DNA of 22,970 nt from a virus. Under the pieces are notes generated by a model. That model searched no databases. It was not told the origin of the DNA and saw nothing but the letters and a program-made list of their open reading frames with translations. Both the position numbers and the translations under genes were made by a program. Shown one piece after another: positions 8,340-14,585 of the stretch (position 1 is its first letter; each line of letters starts with the position of its first letter). The stretch spans positions 1 through 22,970 of the IMG/VR virus record IMGVR_UViG_3300032132_000366; one strand, written 5' to 3'.

Positions 8340-8995
8340 CTTTCCATCACTTTAATATCCAGGATCTGCCTACCTATATGTTCGGTGTAGGCTGGAGGTA
8401 TGGCTTCACTTAATTCCCGTAGATTCATATCCCAATCCACTCCCATCGCCGCCCGTTTATCCTCCAGCGTGATGGACCCACCCTGATACCCGCCGCTGAT
8501 AGATATGACCCGCAACGGATTAACCCGGTTCCAGGCCGGTGGATATATGGCCGGGAAGTCTTCATGACGGCACACGGGTATATCCAAGGATTCACTGGAT
8601 TCAAACAACCTATGACGGCGGATCGGCAGACCGAAGGAAGACCCACATAACGTCGAGGCTCCCACCATCTCGTGCTTGGCTGTGGGTACGTTCTCGATCA
8701 CATAACACCAGCCCTTGGCATCCAATACCCATCTCACGGCTGATATCCAGTTTATGTGGTTGCCTCTATGTTGTTTCTTCACGGCTTGCGAGAACCTTTG
8801 GCATGGGGGGCTGGCATGGATCACGTCAAATTCATGACCGTGTGCCTGGAGATACATGAAAGCATCGTCTTGGATGAATCTGAACGGATACCTGGGTTGA
8901 TGCTTATTGTCTATGCCGACGATCTCATCGAATCCAGCACGGGAATATCCCATCGCCGCCCCGCCAGCCCCACAGAATAGATCCAGCAATCTCAC
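8321..8995 (-). CDS. C5-cytosine DNA methyltransferase, compact and orphan
   Basis: From the GTG at 8995 the protein is 224 residues and starts MRLLDLFCGAGG, the usual N-terminus of short phage Dcm-like enzymes. Motif I is at 5-12, the catalytic PPCQ loop at 63-66 (Cys65), ENV at 101-103 (motif VI), RRHRLF near 126-131 (motif VIII), and EAIPPAYTEHIG near the C-terminus (motif X). It transfers a methyl group from SAM to cytosine C5. At 224 aa the target recognition domain is absent or very small. A longer reading frame to 9112 exists, but GTG 8995 overlaps the upstream stop as GTGA and has GGTGA 7 nt before it. No restriction enzyme is nearby, so it likely protects phage DNA or regulates. Confidence 0.92.
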   Translation of the reverse strand: MRLLDLFCGAGGAAMGYSRAGFDEIVGIDNKHQPRYPFRFIQDDAFMYLQAHGHEFDVIHASPPCQRFSQAVKKQHRGNHINWISAVRWVLDAKGWCYVIENVPTAKHEMVGASTLCGSSFGLPIRRHRLFESSESLDIPVCRHEDFPAIYPPAWNRVNPLRVISISGGYQGGSITLEDKRAAMGVDWDMNLRELSEAIPPAYTEHIGRQILDIKVMERCQNNS

Positions 8996-9222
8996 GGTTC
9001 CGTCACCCAGGACTTGCCTGTGTTTATCCGGGTGATGGGGACGGGTATGATACGCTCCGCTCCGAACCCCGAACTTTTCTGTATGATCGTCCACTCGGTC
9101 AGGTAGGTCCATTCCCTCTCCAGGGCCATACCGTACTCCCTGGCCTCTTCTTCGGTGTCGAACTCCAGACTGTTCATCACCCAGTTCCTGTCTGAGTGGG
9201 TTTTTATTCCGACCATATACAT
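8992..9222 (-). CDS. Conserved-looking small phage protein (76 aa)
   Basis: The 76-residue protein has the pattern SLEFDTEEEAREYG followed by LEREWTYLTEWTI, an alpha/beta arrangement resembling a common class of short phage hypothetical proteins with an FDT-EEA-YG core. No catalytic or metal motif is seen and I cannot name a function. The ATG shares one base with the upstream stop, and AGGTGA lies 4 nt before it. The 3' end overlaps the methyltransferase start, so the two are probably co-translated. Confidence 0.75.
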   Translation of the reverse strand: MYMVGIKTHSDRNWVMNSLEFDTEEEAREYGMALEREWTYLTEWTIIQKSSGFGAERIIPVPITRINTGKSWVTEP

Positions 9223-9533
9223 CAGTTCACCTCAGTCTTACGGATAGCCTCTTTCAGTTCCTCTACGGTATTCCAAGGAACATCTTTCGTCTCAAATATA
9301 TCCCCTGGTACAGCCTGGAAGATGAACCCCTCCACCTCTGCTTCCCAGATAACAAACCTACCCTTGTGCTGACCACACTCAGGACAGTACATCGGGGTCT
9401 GGCGTTGGCGTCCGGTAACCTTCTTCTTCCACCAGTCCGGATAGTCCGTGCATATCACGAAATGCAATCCACAATCCATGCACTTGCTTCTTAGCTGGGT
9501 GTAGGTCGCTGTTGTCTGCTCCGTGTCTGGCAT
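9222..9533 (-). CDS. Zinc-ribbon protein (103 aa)
   Basis: Two CxxC knuckles (CMDC near residue 18 and CPEC near residue 50) form a zinc ribbon around a Trp/Lys-rich insert (YPDWWKKKVTGRQRQ). The C-terminal half is acidic and ends in a helix. The ATG at 9533 is preferred over one at 9557: it follows AGAGGAGG at 4 nt and avoids overlapping the upstream gene. Function is unknown. Zinc ribbons of this size in phage early operons often bind nucleic acid, but nothing here proves it. Confidence 0.76.
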   Translation of the reverse strand: MPDTEQTTATYTQLRSKCMDCGLHFVICTDYPDWWKKKVTGRQRQTPMYCPECGQHKGRFVIWEAEVEGFIFQAVPGDIFETKDVPWNTVEELKEAIRKTEVN

Positions 9534-9543
9534 GATGCCTCCT

Positions 9544-9738
9544 CTATAGATACCCATCTTTAGAATCCACCCCTTCTCTCAGGGCTATCTCAACCAGCCT
9601 CCTTATAGCAGCACTCCTACTCATATTCACCCCAGGATACAGAGTCTCCACCGACGCACAATACTCATCTAACTGCGTTAATAACTCATCTGGGAATATG
9701 ATCCGGAGCACTTGCTTTTCGTCTTGGCTGGTAGTCAT
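9544..9738 (-). CDS. Small ribbon-helix-helix regulator, first gene of the replication operon
   Basis: The 64-residue protein reads as an Arc/CopG-type ribbon-helix-helix: strand VLRIIFP, helix DELLTQLDEYCASV, then MSRSAAIRRLVEIALREG. It is the promoter-proximal gene of the leftward operon reaching the left edge, so it is a good candidate autoregulator. An ORF extends to 9774, but the ATG at 9738 is preferred because a consensus promoter ends 7 nt before it, putting the transcript start on or one base before this codon. There is no Shine-Dalgarno, as expected for a leaderless message. The 10-bp direct repeat in the promoter is a possible operator. Confidence 0.82.
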   Translation of the reverse strand: MTTSQDEKQVLRIIFPDELLTQLDEYCASVETLYPGVNMSRSAAIRRLVEIALREGVDSKDGYL

Positions 9739-9745
9739 GTCGCAC

Positions 9746-9774
9746 ACTATAGCATCTCTGTCAAGGACTGTCAA
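9746..9774 (-). promoter_or_regulatory. Sigma70-type promoter of the replication operon, predicted leaderless
   Basis: On the minus strand the -35 TTGACA (9774-9769) and -10 TATAGT (9751-9746) are separated by exactly 17 nt, with only one mismatch to consensus in the -10. The ATG at 9738 begins 8 nt after the -10, so transcription should start at or one base before the ATG. A second TTGACAG lies 10 bp downstream of the first and may form an operator with it. Confidence 0.8.
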
Positions 9775-9845
9775 CCCCAGTTCTACCCCTCACAGGCAAA
9801 CACATATAGACATGCCCAAGAGCTAGGACCCACCCAAGCTCATAT

Positions 9846-9864
9846 ATTATGTTCTAGGTCACAA
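9846..9864 (-). promoter_or_regulatory. Shared 19-bp element, copy A
   Basis: The minus strand reads TTGTGACCTAGAACATAAT, which differs at one base from the element at 16248-16266. It lies between a terminator and the leftward promoter at 9746-9774, in a gap of 239 bp without genes. It could be an activator or regulator site or a phage-specific promoter element; the function is not known. Confidence 0.5.
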
Positions 9865-9873
9865 TAGCTCAGA

Positions 9874-9913
9874 CAAAAAATAAAACGACCCCAGGGTGAT
9901 GGTTACCCTGGGG
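9874..9913 (-). terminator. Rho-independent terminator of the GIY-YIG operon
   Basis: A 9-bp perfect stem (CCCCAGGGT with ACCCTGGGG, 9889-9913, 7-nt loop) is followed on the minus strand by TCGTTTTATTTTTTG. It ends leftward transcription from the operon at 9978-10720 and insulates the downstream promoter. On the plus strand no T tract follows. Confidence 0.9.
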
Positions 9914-9977
9914 CCGCTTAAAAGAGGTGGGGTGTGATGGGAAGTGTTGGTAGTCTTAGATGTATATTACCATAAAC

Positions 9978-10235
9978 CTACTTGAATAACCGGACAAAAA
10001 TCGGAGTTCCTTCCCCCACCCACGCACCCAAAGTATTATATTCAAACCATTCCTGGGCATCCCCCTCACTCATTTCCTCCCCCAACACCGATAGAATCCT
10101 ATCCATATCATAGACCGCTAACGGCCCGTCACGAAATCTATATCCCACCCCGACCAGACAACTATCATACTGGTCCCGTGGCTCCATCAATAAAGCCTCA
10201 CCCTCACTCAATATATCCTCTATCTCACCTAGCAA
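9978..10235 (-). CDS. Hypothetical acidic protein (85 aa)
   Basis: The 85-residue protein is acidic, with alternating strand and helix segments (DSCLVGVGYRF, AVYDMDRILSVLGEEMSEGDAQEWFEYN). The pattern resembles many small phage proteins that end in a hydrophobic strand, but I recognise no family. The start is a TTG overlapping the preceding small gene by 11 nt, with only a weak GAGAG upstream, so the true N-terminus may lie further in. It is the last gene before the terminator at 9874-9913. Confidence 0.65.
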   Translation of the reverse strand: MLGEIEDILSEGEALLMEPRDQYDSCLVGVGYRFRDGPLAVYDMDRILSVLGEEMSEGDAQEWFEYNTLGAWVGEGTPIFVRLFK

Positions 10236-10395
10236 CTCTCAAGTCCTCTATGAAGTCATCTATATGCTTGAGGCTTGTTCTCCTGGCGGCTTCGTTTGCC
10301 TTATATGCACGGTAGCACGGAACACACCAGCAGAACCCATTCACCAACTCCCAGGAATTATAACTCTCCCCGCACCGGCTACAGTTCTTTGTCAT
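10225..10395 (-). CDS. Small cysteine-rich zinc protein (56 aa)
   Basis: The 56-residue ORF carries CSRC near the start and CWCVPC near residue 22-27, followed by an Arg/Lys/Ala-rich helix. This is the arrangement of a treble-clef or the zinc half of an HNH-like fold, but no His-Asn-His catalytic residues follow. Its ATG is preceded by AGGAGG at 7 nt. It overlaps the GIY-YIG gene by 17 nt and the next gene by 11 nt, which supports it as a real coupled gene. Function is unknown. Confidence 0.75.
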   Translation of the reverse strand: MTKNCSRCGESYNSWELVNGFCWCVPCYRAYKANEAARRTSLKHIDDFIEDLRVAR

Positions 10396-10720
10396 GCCCG
10401 TTCCTCCTCTTATGCAAGACTACCTTTAGATATCTGGCCCACCTCCGGACTGCTTTGGACTGGTCAGCTATACCCACTATATCCAATATTATCATGTTCG
10501 GCATATATCTTCTGATCCAGCTACCCAAGTCGTTGTCTTGCTTCTCCAACTCCCAATATCTCTTGGACGGATATAAAGAACACCCGACATACCCGAACCC
10601 CTCACCAGATAACAGACCATATATATATGACTGTCTCCCCTGCTGGAGGTAGCTGTCTATCCGGTCCTGTCTATTCACTTTCATGGTTAGATCCACGGTC
10701 TGTCCGACCTCTAACATCAT
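10379..10720 (-). CDS. GIY-YIG nuclease-domain protein (113 aa)
   Basis: The protein has a GIY-YIG core: YIYGLL (residues 32-37) as the GIY strand, YVGCS (44-48) as the YIG strand, and Arg54 in PSKRYWEL as the conserved catalytic arginine. A helix (LGSWIRRYMP) and strand (MIILDIV) follow. The basic C-terminal tail (RRWARYLKVVLHKRRNG) probably contacts DNA. GIY-YIG enzymes nick or cleave DNA. Free-standing small versions in phages may be homing-type or junction nucleases, but the downstream catalytic glutamate is not obvious here. Two tandem ATGs at 10720 and 10717 follow GGGGAGAG. The first palindrome copy lies only 9 bp upstream. Confidence 0.8.
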   Translation of the reverse strand: MMLEVGQTVDLTMKVNRQDRIDSYLQQGRQSYIYGLLSGEGFGYVGCSLYPSKRYWELEKQDNDLGSWIRRYMPNMIILDIVGIADQSKAVRRWARYLKVVLHKRRNGHDKEL

Positions 10721-10728
10721 CTCTCCCC

Positions 10729-10746
10729 GGAAATAAATCTATTTCC
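10729..10746. repeat. 18-bp interrupted palindrome, perfect copy 1
   Basis: GGAAATAAATCTATTTCC: arms GGAAATA and TATTTCC around a 4-nt centre (AATC). It lies just upstream of the Shine-Dalgarno of the GIY-YIG gene, so a bound protein would block that operon. Confidence 0.9.
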
Positions 10747-10761
10747 ATCATATCACTAGAA

Positions 10762-10779
10762 GGAAATAAATCTATTTCC
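10762..10779. repeat. 18-bp interrupted palindrome, perfect copy 2
   Basis: Identical to copy 1 in sequence and orientation, 33 bp away start to start (about three helical turns), so two bound dimers would lie on the same face. Confidence 0.9.
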
Positions 10780-10812
10780 ATCTCGTGCCTAGAGTCATAG
10801 TGTCATATGTTC

Positions 10813-10878
10813 GACACATCTATTTCCATCATGATTTAGAATATAACTATCACGATTTAGAATGGAAATAGAAGTGTC
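10813..10878. repeat. Long inverted repeat built on two palindrome half-sites, with internal direct repeats
   Basis: Two 17-nt arms (10813-10829, GACACATCTATTTCCAT; 10862-10878) are complementary at 16 of 17 positions. Each contains one half of the 18-bp element. The 32-nt spacer is AT-rich and contains GATTTAGAAT twice (10833-10842 and the copy beginning at 10854, which runs into the right arm). The arrangement could form a cruciform or act as a replication or regulatory region. Confidence 0.8.
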
Positions 10879-10900
10879 TTCCCTATATATATAGATAGGC

Positions 10901-10935
10901 AAAAAAATACAGCCCCCGGCTTTTACACCGGGGGC
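10901..10935 (-). terminator. Strong rho-independent terminator of the 10.9-15.7 kb operon
   Basis: The minus strand has an 8-bp GC-only stem (GCCCCCGG with CCGGGGGC, 10912-10935, 8-nt loop) followed by TGTATTTTTTT. It lies immediately downstream of the last gene of the leftward operon. Confidence 0.93.
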
Positions 10936-10941
10936 CAGATT

Positions 10942-11100
10942 CTATACTTCCTTTCCTTCTTTATTGAAAATCTTTTGGAGTACAGGGACGGCTAGTATCC
11001 CCGTATCCTTCAAGAGCCTCAGTGAATCTTTGAACCAATCGTCGTTGGCTTGGTGTTGTGGTTCTGTCAGGCCGGGGAAGTATTTCTTGCTCCAACTCAT
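10942..11100 (-). CDS. Hypothetical protein (52 aa), last gene of the operon
   Basis: This short ORF begins with an ATG overlapping the previous stop as ATGA and ends 7 nt before the terminator stem. It reads MSWSKKYFPGL, then a polar helix with DWFKDSLRLLKD and a hydrophobic run ILAVPVLQKIF. The hydrophobic part is too short for a confident membrane segment. It resembles short uncharacterised phage proteins. Overlap and position support that it is translated. Confidence 0.68.
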   Translation of the reverse strand: MSWSKKYFPGLTEPQHQANDDWFKDSLRLLKDTGILAVPVLQKIFNKEGKEV

Positions 11101-11357
11101 CTAGCACCCCGGCGCAATAGTGCGGCATCAAACTTGCTCCGGTCTACCACCCGCATCCGTTCAACTACCACCTTCCCGGTGAACTCTGATTCGGATATCG
11201 GGATATCTGACATGATGCTATCCACCACTATCCCATATTCCTCGGCCCACTCTTTGAATGGTTTCATTACTGTTTGCAGTACCCTATGGTCACATGACCC
11301 CTGATCACAGGCACAGTCGTTCTCGTCACAGTCTGGATATTCCTTTACTATAGACAT
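11097..11357 (-). CDS. Cysteine-rich small protein (86 aa)
   Basis: The N-terminus has a dense Cys cluster (CDENDCACDQGSCDH), suggesting a metal site or disulphide-rich head. An alpha/beta remainder follows (FKEWAEEYGIVVDSIM, GKVVVERMRVVDRSKFDAALL). The ATG overlaps the SprT-like gene stop by one base and AAGGAGG lies 7 nt upstream. Function is unknown. The neighbouring SprT-like gene also has extra cysteines, so metal-binding is a theme here. Confidence 0.75.
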   Translation of the reverse strand: MSIVKEYPDCDENDCACDQGSCDHRVLQTVMKPFKEWAEEYGIVVDSIMSDIPISESEFTGKVVVERMRVVDRSKFDAALLRRGAR

Positions 11358-11989
11358 CACTTGGCCTCCTTCACGAAATCATTTCCACAACTCCGACACG
11401 GAGCGTTAACAACCACACCACGGCTTGCCCGGACGATAGTACACCCGCAACTCCACTTGGACATGGTAGGCTCCTTAATCTCGCTCCTAGAAGCATTACG
11501 GGCTAATTGAAACGCCAGGTAGTCCGGTTCAAATTCTTCCTCGATCCGTTTAGCCATCTGGGAATCAAAACTCGTGTAAGAATATCCCCGGCTGTCACCG
11601 ATAGACACACACTCCAACCCGAACATCCAGGCAACTTCCTGATACCTCTTGTTATGCCTCCCGGAATTAGCACAGTCTTTTATATGGTGGTCCCGGCAAT
11701 ATAGATGGACTGTTTCATGGATAACCGTCCCTATTATCTCTATCGGGTCCATGTGTAGGGTTTCGGCGGCGATCAATATCTCATGTACCGACTGGCCCTC
11801 TCTTGTTTCCCATTTATTCGTTATAAACGCACCCAGGCAGGATTTCCGCTGGCCTCTGGTCTGGACGGTTATAACTACCGGGAGAGAATCGGATGGCCTA
11901 CCCCCGACAAGGGAATAGGCCCAATCAACCGCTCTTTCTAATTCTGCTATACAAGGCACAAGGGATTCTAGGTTGTTATCAGGTTGCAT
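11357..11989 (-). CDS. SprT-like zinc metalloprotein with C-terminal zinc knuckles
   Basis: From the ATG at 11989 (GGAGG 8 nt upstream) the protein is 210 residues. It contains HETVH (91-95) at the end of a helix (IIGTVIHETVHLY), and His112 in SGRHNKRYQEVAWMFGL as the likely third zinc ligand, the pattern of SprT/Spartan-type metallopeptidases. The C-terminus adds a Cys cluster (WSCGC...CRSCGNDF), like the zinc ribbon of SprT proteins. SprT/Spartan proteases cleave DNA-protein crosslinks in eukaryotes. The phage role is unknown and activity is inferred. An ORF extends upstream to 12061 but would overlap the previous gene. Confidence 0.85.
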   Translation of the reverse strand: MQPDNNLESLVPCIAELERAVDWAYSLVGGRPSDSLPVVITVQTRGQRKSCLGAFITNKWETREGQSVHEILIAAETLHMDPIEIIGTVIHETVHLYCRDHHIKDCANSGRHNKRYQEVAWMFGLECVSIGDSRGYSYTSFDSQMAKRIEEEFEPDYLAFQLARNASRSEIKEPTMSKWSCGCTIVRASRGVVVNAPCRSCGNDFVKEAK

Positions 11990-12170
11990 CTTGTCCACCT
12001 CCGATAGAAGCCTTCCGGAATCGTGCCTCATCAAAATTCGGATTGTCCATCTTGAATTCAACCCCGAACCTCTGCATCAAATCCCAGATATTCGTCGTGT
12101 CCCGGTCTTTATATGCCTCGTGGATGACATCCGCTACCATCTGATATGTCTTCCGGCTCCATGTTGCCAT
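11979..12170 (-). CDS. Hypothetical phage protein (63 aa)
   Basis: The 63-residue protein reads MATWSRKTYQMVADVIHEAY, then LMQRFGVEF and DNPNFDEARFRKAS. The DNP-FD-RF ending occurs in short uncharacterised phage proteins. It is mainly helical with no catalytic motif. The ATG at 12170 follows GAGGGG at 7 nt and is chosen over one at 12191, which would run into the upstream gene. It overlaps the SprT-like gene by 11 nt. Confidence 0.72.
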   Translation of the reverse strand: MATWSRKTYQMVADVIHEAYKDRDTTNIWDLMQRFGVEFKMDNPNFDEARFRKASIGGGQDAT

Positions 12171-12171
12171 C

Positions 12172-12369
12172 TTATTTCCCCTCCGAATCAAATGAGATTC
12201 CCATTACTTCTTCAAGATATTTATCGTCGGTCATAAATCTATGCAAGTCCACGGGTATCCGTTCCATAGTTTCAGGGTCGAAGATGGGCCAGGGGGAATC
12301 TTCGGGTTTGCCCATCGCATCGTGCCGGATTAAGAACTCAATTACCTGTTCCGGGTCTAATCCTGCCAT
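12172..12369 (-). CDS. Hypothetical protein (65 aa)
   Basis: The 65-residue protein is acidic and has an N-terminal helix (PEQVIEFLIRHDAMG), a Pro-rich middle and a C-terminal helix (DKYLEEVMGISF). No family is recognised. GAGGTGG lies 6-7 nt before the ATG. It ends one base before the next gene's ATG, which fits a tightly packed operon. Confidence 0.68.
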   Translation of the reverse strand: MAGLDPEQVIEFLIRHDAMGKPEDSPWPIFDPETMERIPVDLHRFMTDDKYLEEVMGISFDSEGK

Positions 12370-12446
12370 CGTATTCCACCTCTTTAATTATTTCCCCGGT
12401 AGCTATGTCATACACAATAGCATAACTACCGGAGATGCGTCAACCT

Positions 12447-12659
12447 CTAATCCTCTAAGGTCACATGGTCATCACAGACTTCCTCGCCCCCATCCAGACA
12501 CATCCATCCAGCGTCTATAACTGCGCCACACTCCGAACACTCGCCGTCCACCTGTTCGGCGAAATAATCCACCCGGAATTGAATCCATCTGGCCCCGTTC
12601 TCGGCAGTCCCGCTTAACCGGCTGCTACCTTCGATATCGGTCAATATTATATTTTCCAT
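12447..12659 (-). CDS. Small zinc-binding protein (70 aa)
   Basis: The protein contains CSECG near residue 41, then WMCLDGGEEVCDDH, giving four cysteines and a histidine that can form a zinc site of the UBP or ribbon type. The N-terminal half is beta-rich (ARWIQFRVDYF). The ATG at 12659 follows GGAGGA at 6 nt; a GTG one codon earlier is less well spaced. Function is unknown. Confidence 0.74.
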   Translation of the reverse strand: MENIILTDIEGSSRLSGTAENGARWIQFRVDYFAEQVDGECSECGAVIDAGWMCLDGGEEVCDDHVTLED

Positions 12660-12684
12660 CACACTTCCTCCGAGATATATTTTC

Positions 12685-13128
12685 TTACCACCTGTCTATG
12701 ACGGCCTCTCCTATTGCCATCTCTCCCATATATTCCCAGTCTGCTACCTCTCTATCCCCTTCGTCTCCGGATATCTTCGCCGAGAACCCTACAACCACAC
12801 CCCCACGCTCACACCCGGTCACGATTATATATTCCTCCAGGTATGGGGAATCGTGCATGTTTAACTCTCCGGATTCATATAAACCGCTGTCTTCCGGGTG
12901 TATCTTCAGGACGTTAGCCTCCCCCACGAATACATATCCCGTGGGCTGAATAGATTCTAAGATAGATCGGATCGCCCCTGGGATATTATCTTCGCCAGGG
13001 TCCAACACTCCGATAGTCACTTCGTTCTCTCCGGTTAGCATGTGGATGATTGGGGATACGGTTTCATGTTTTGCGATATCCTCAGATACTCCCCGAACAT
13101 GGTCGAATAGATATTCTAAGTTGGTCAT
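12685..13128 (-). CDS. Hypothetical protein (147 aa)
   Basis: The 147-residue protein is acidic with alternating strands and helices (EVTIGVLDPG, YVFVGEANVLKI, EYIIVTGCERGGVVVGFSAKI). It looks like a compact alpha/beta fold without recognisable catalytic residues; I do not recognise the family. The ATG at 13128 is chosen over an earlier one at 13167 because GGAGG lies 7 nt before it. Confidence 0.75.
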   Translation of the reverse strand: MTNLEYLFDHVRGVSEDIAKHETVSPIIHMLTGENEVTIGVLDPGEDNIPGAIRSILESIQPTGYVFVGEANVLKIHPEDSGLYESGELNMHDSPYLEEYIIVTGCERGGVVVGFSAKISGDEGDREVADWEYMGEMAIGEAVIDRW

Positions 13129-13156
13129 GATATAGCCTCCAATAAATATATTTCGC

Positions 13157-13429
13157 CTAGTATTCATCCGGAAATAGAACGGTTATAGCCTGGGAGTCTT
13201 TTATTATCCAGAACGGATTCCCGGAGGCTGATTCATAGACCGCTATGATCCTCCCGGAGCCTCCGTCATTCAAAGAATCAGCGTCCATATCATTAGCCTC
13301 CCAATCCTCCTCACACACATTCCCCCAATCCCGCCCGATAAACCTAACCAAAGCATCCACCACGGATGCACTGAATTCCTCGCTCTCTGAGATCATCTGA
13401 TTTATCCCGGCTGTCGCTACCATTTCCAT
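13157..13429 (-). CDS. Small protein resembling plasmid/ICE accessory proteins (90 aa)
   Basis: The pattern DWGNVCEEDWEANDMDADSL, then GRIIAVYESASGNPFWII and AITVLFPDEY at the C-terminus, resembles a widespread small family in plasmids and integrative elements (W-G-EED-x-ND ... R-AY ... FWIITE ... T-LFPEEY). Its function is not established. AGAGGA lies 7 nt before the ATG and overlaps the end of the upstream gene. The similarity is from memory of the pattern, not a search. Confidence 0.76.
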   Translation of the reverse strand: MEMVATAGINQMISESEEFSASVVDALVRFIGRDWGNVCEEDWEANDMDADSLNDGGSGRIIAVYESASGNPFWIIKDSQAITVLFPDEY

Positions 13430-13432
13430 GAT

Positions 13433-13654
13433 TTATTCCTCTCTTTGGGTGAATAGTGTTATTGTCCTGATATTTTTGGAGATATACTCAAGTAATTCGG
13501 ATATGTCAGCGAACTCAGGGTTCCCCATATCAGGGTAGTTCAGGTCGATACACCGTTCATTGTTGGCCTCGTACCGGAATGTCCCGATAACCTGTAATCG
13601 TTCCCCATTTGGTAGTGGCTGGAATTCCAGTGTTTCAATGTGGATTGTAGTCAC
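13433..13654 (-). CDS. Hypothetical protein (73 aa)
   Basis: The 73-residue beta-rich protein starts MTTIHIETLEFQPLP and ends with a helix (DISELLEYISKNIRTITLF). The GTG at 13654 is preferred over one at 13660, which is too close to the AGAGGTG Shine-Dalgarno. It ends 3 nt before the next gene. The upstream gap holds an AT palindrome (ATAAATATATTTAT, about 13667-13680), a possible binding site. Function unknown. Confidence 0.66.
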   Translation of the reverse strand: MTTIHIETLEFQPLPNGERLQVIGTFRYEANNERCIDLNYPDMGNPEFADISELLEYISKNIRTITLFTQREE

Positions 13655-13706
13655 TATCACACCTCTGATAAATATATTTATATTTTCCTGGGATACCGGG
13701 AGGAGA

Positions 13707-14585
13707 TTAATCCTCCCAGGTGATCCCGTAATCCGCTAATTGCTTCCGTATCCATTCGACTCTGGTTGCTTCCGTTCCGGTCCAACTGCTGGTTTCTCCG
13801 ATATATATCCCGTCATCCGGCTCTTGCCAATCCGTAGGCCTCCCATATCCGTATCCGAAAGCCCCTATACCTACCGCTTTCTGGATTTTCTCAGATGCTT
13901 GTTCCATGATTGAGAATCCCAATCTCCGGAAGCATCCCGGATGTGCTAGAGAGAAAGCCAACCTATCAACGTCTATCGGCTCTCCGGCTTCCTTAATCAT
14001 TACTTGAAACCGTAATGAATCTTTATTACTTCCGGTTGCCATCATTCGGCCTATCAACTCAACACGCTTTCCGGCTCTCTCTAGCAATTCAATCAAGGCC
14101 GCTATAGTTGCGCCTTTGTTGAATAATTCGCTACTTGTGATATCGCTAGTGGATGACATGTTAAAGGCGATATTTATTATCTTTCCGGATTTATTGTCTC
14201 CGGTTTCATCCTCGATTTGTTTCTTTTGCATGTACGGCTTTGGATGTCCGGAGACATAGCGTCCAATATTCAACACTCCCGGTTGAGTGTAAGCTGGCAT
14301 CACTTGAGTCTTAAATCTTTTGGTTTTGATATGGGAATTCAGGATATCCAAACTAGCCTGGATTTTTTGTGCGCCTTCCTTCCATCCGGATTTGGCAGCG
14401 TCAATCGAGCCTTGATATCCCATGCCGAAATCCCAGCTTTGTTGGCTTGGATTTTTGGTACTTGAGTGACTTTCCCGGCTTCCTAATTTCTCTCCGTATT
14501 CGGCTTTCCGGACAAACTCTCGCCAGCTATTGAATTTTATTTCTTCAATCAATTTAATCCCTTCCCATATATGTGCCGACTGCAT
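13707..14585 (-). CDS. Partner protein of the AAA+ MoxR/CobS-like ATPase, possibly degenerate VWA-like
   Basis: The 292-residue protein follows directly on the AAA+ gene. The central segment (IINIAFNMSSTSDITSSELFNKGATIAALIELLERAGKRVELIG) resembles the first strand and helices of a VWA-like fold, but the MIDAS DxSxS is not intact. MoxR/CobS-type ATPases commonly pair with a VWA or CobT-like partner, so this is the likely second subunit. The ATG at 14585 overlaps the ATPase gene by 32 nt. A TTG at 14552, 6 nt after GGAAGGG and just past that gene's stop, is a credible alternative start. The pairing is inferred from order; the family is not certain. Confidence 0.78.
   Translation of the reverse strand: MQSAHIWEGIKLIEEIKFNSWREFVRKAEYGEKLGSRESHSSTKNPSQQSWDFGMGYQGSIDAAKSGWKEGAQKIQASLDILNSHIKTKRFKTQVMPAYTQPGVLNIGRYVSGHPKPYMQKKQIEDETGDNKSGKIINIAFNMSSTSDITSSELFNKGATIAALIELLERAGKRVELIGRMMATGSNKDSLRFQVMIKEAGEPIDVDRLAFSLAHPGCFRRLGFSIMEQASEKIQKAVGIGAFGYGYGRPTDWQEPDDGIYIGETSSWTGTEATRVEWIRKQLADYGITWED

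Noticed and set aside
8996-9112. Extended N-terminus of the methyltransferase
   Set aside because: It would overlap the previous gene by 121 nt, and the family starts at the DLFCGAGG strand. GTG 8995 has a ribosome site and a GTGA overlap.
10729-10878. CRISPR array
   Set aside because: The repeats are short interrupted palindromes at irregular spacing without unique spacers of constant length, and there are no cas genes.
12338-12415. Possible 25-aa minus-strand ORF starting GTG (YDIATGEIIKEVEYDG)
   Set aside because: The peptide looks protein-like and sits between two operon genes, but it has no Shine-Dalgarno and overlaps the next gene by about 30 nt. Too short to support.
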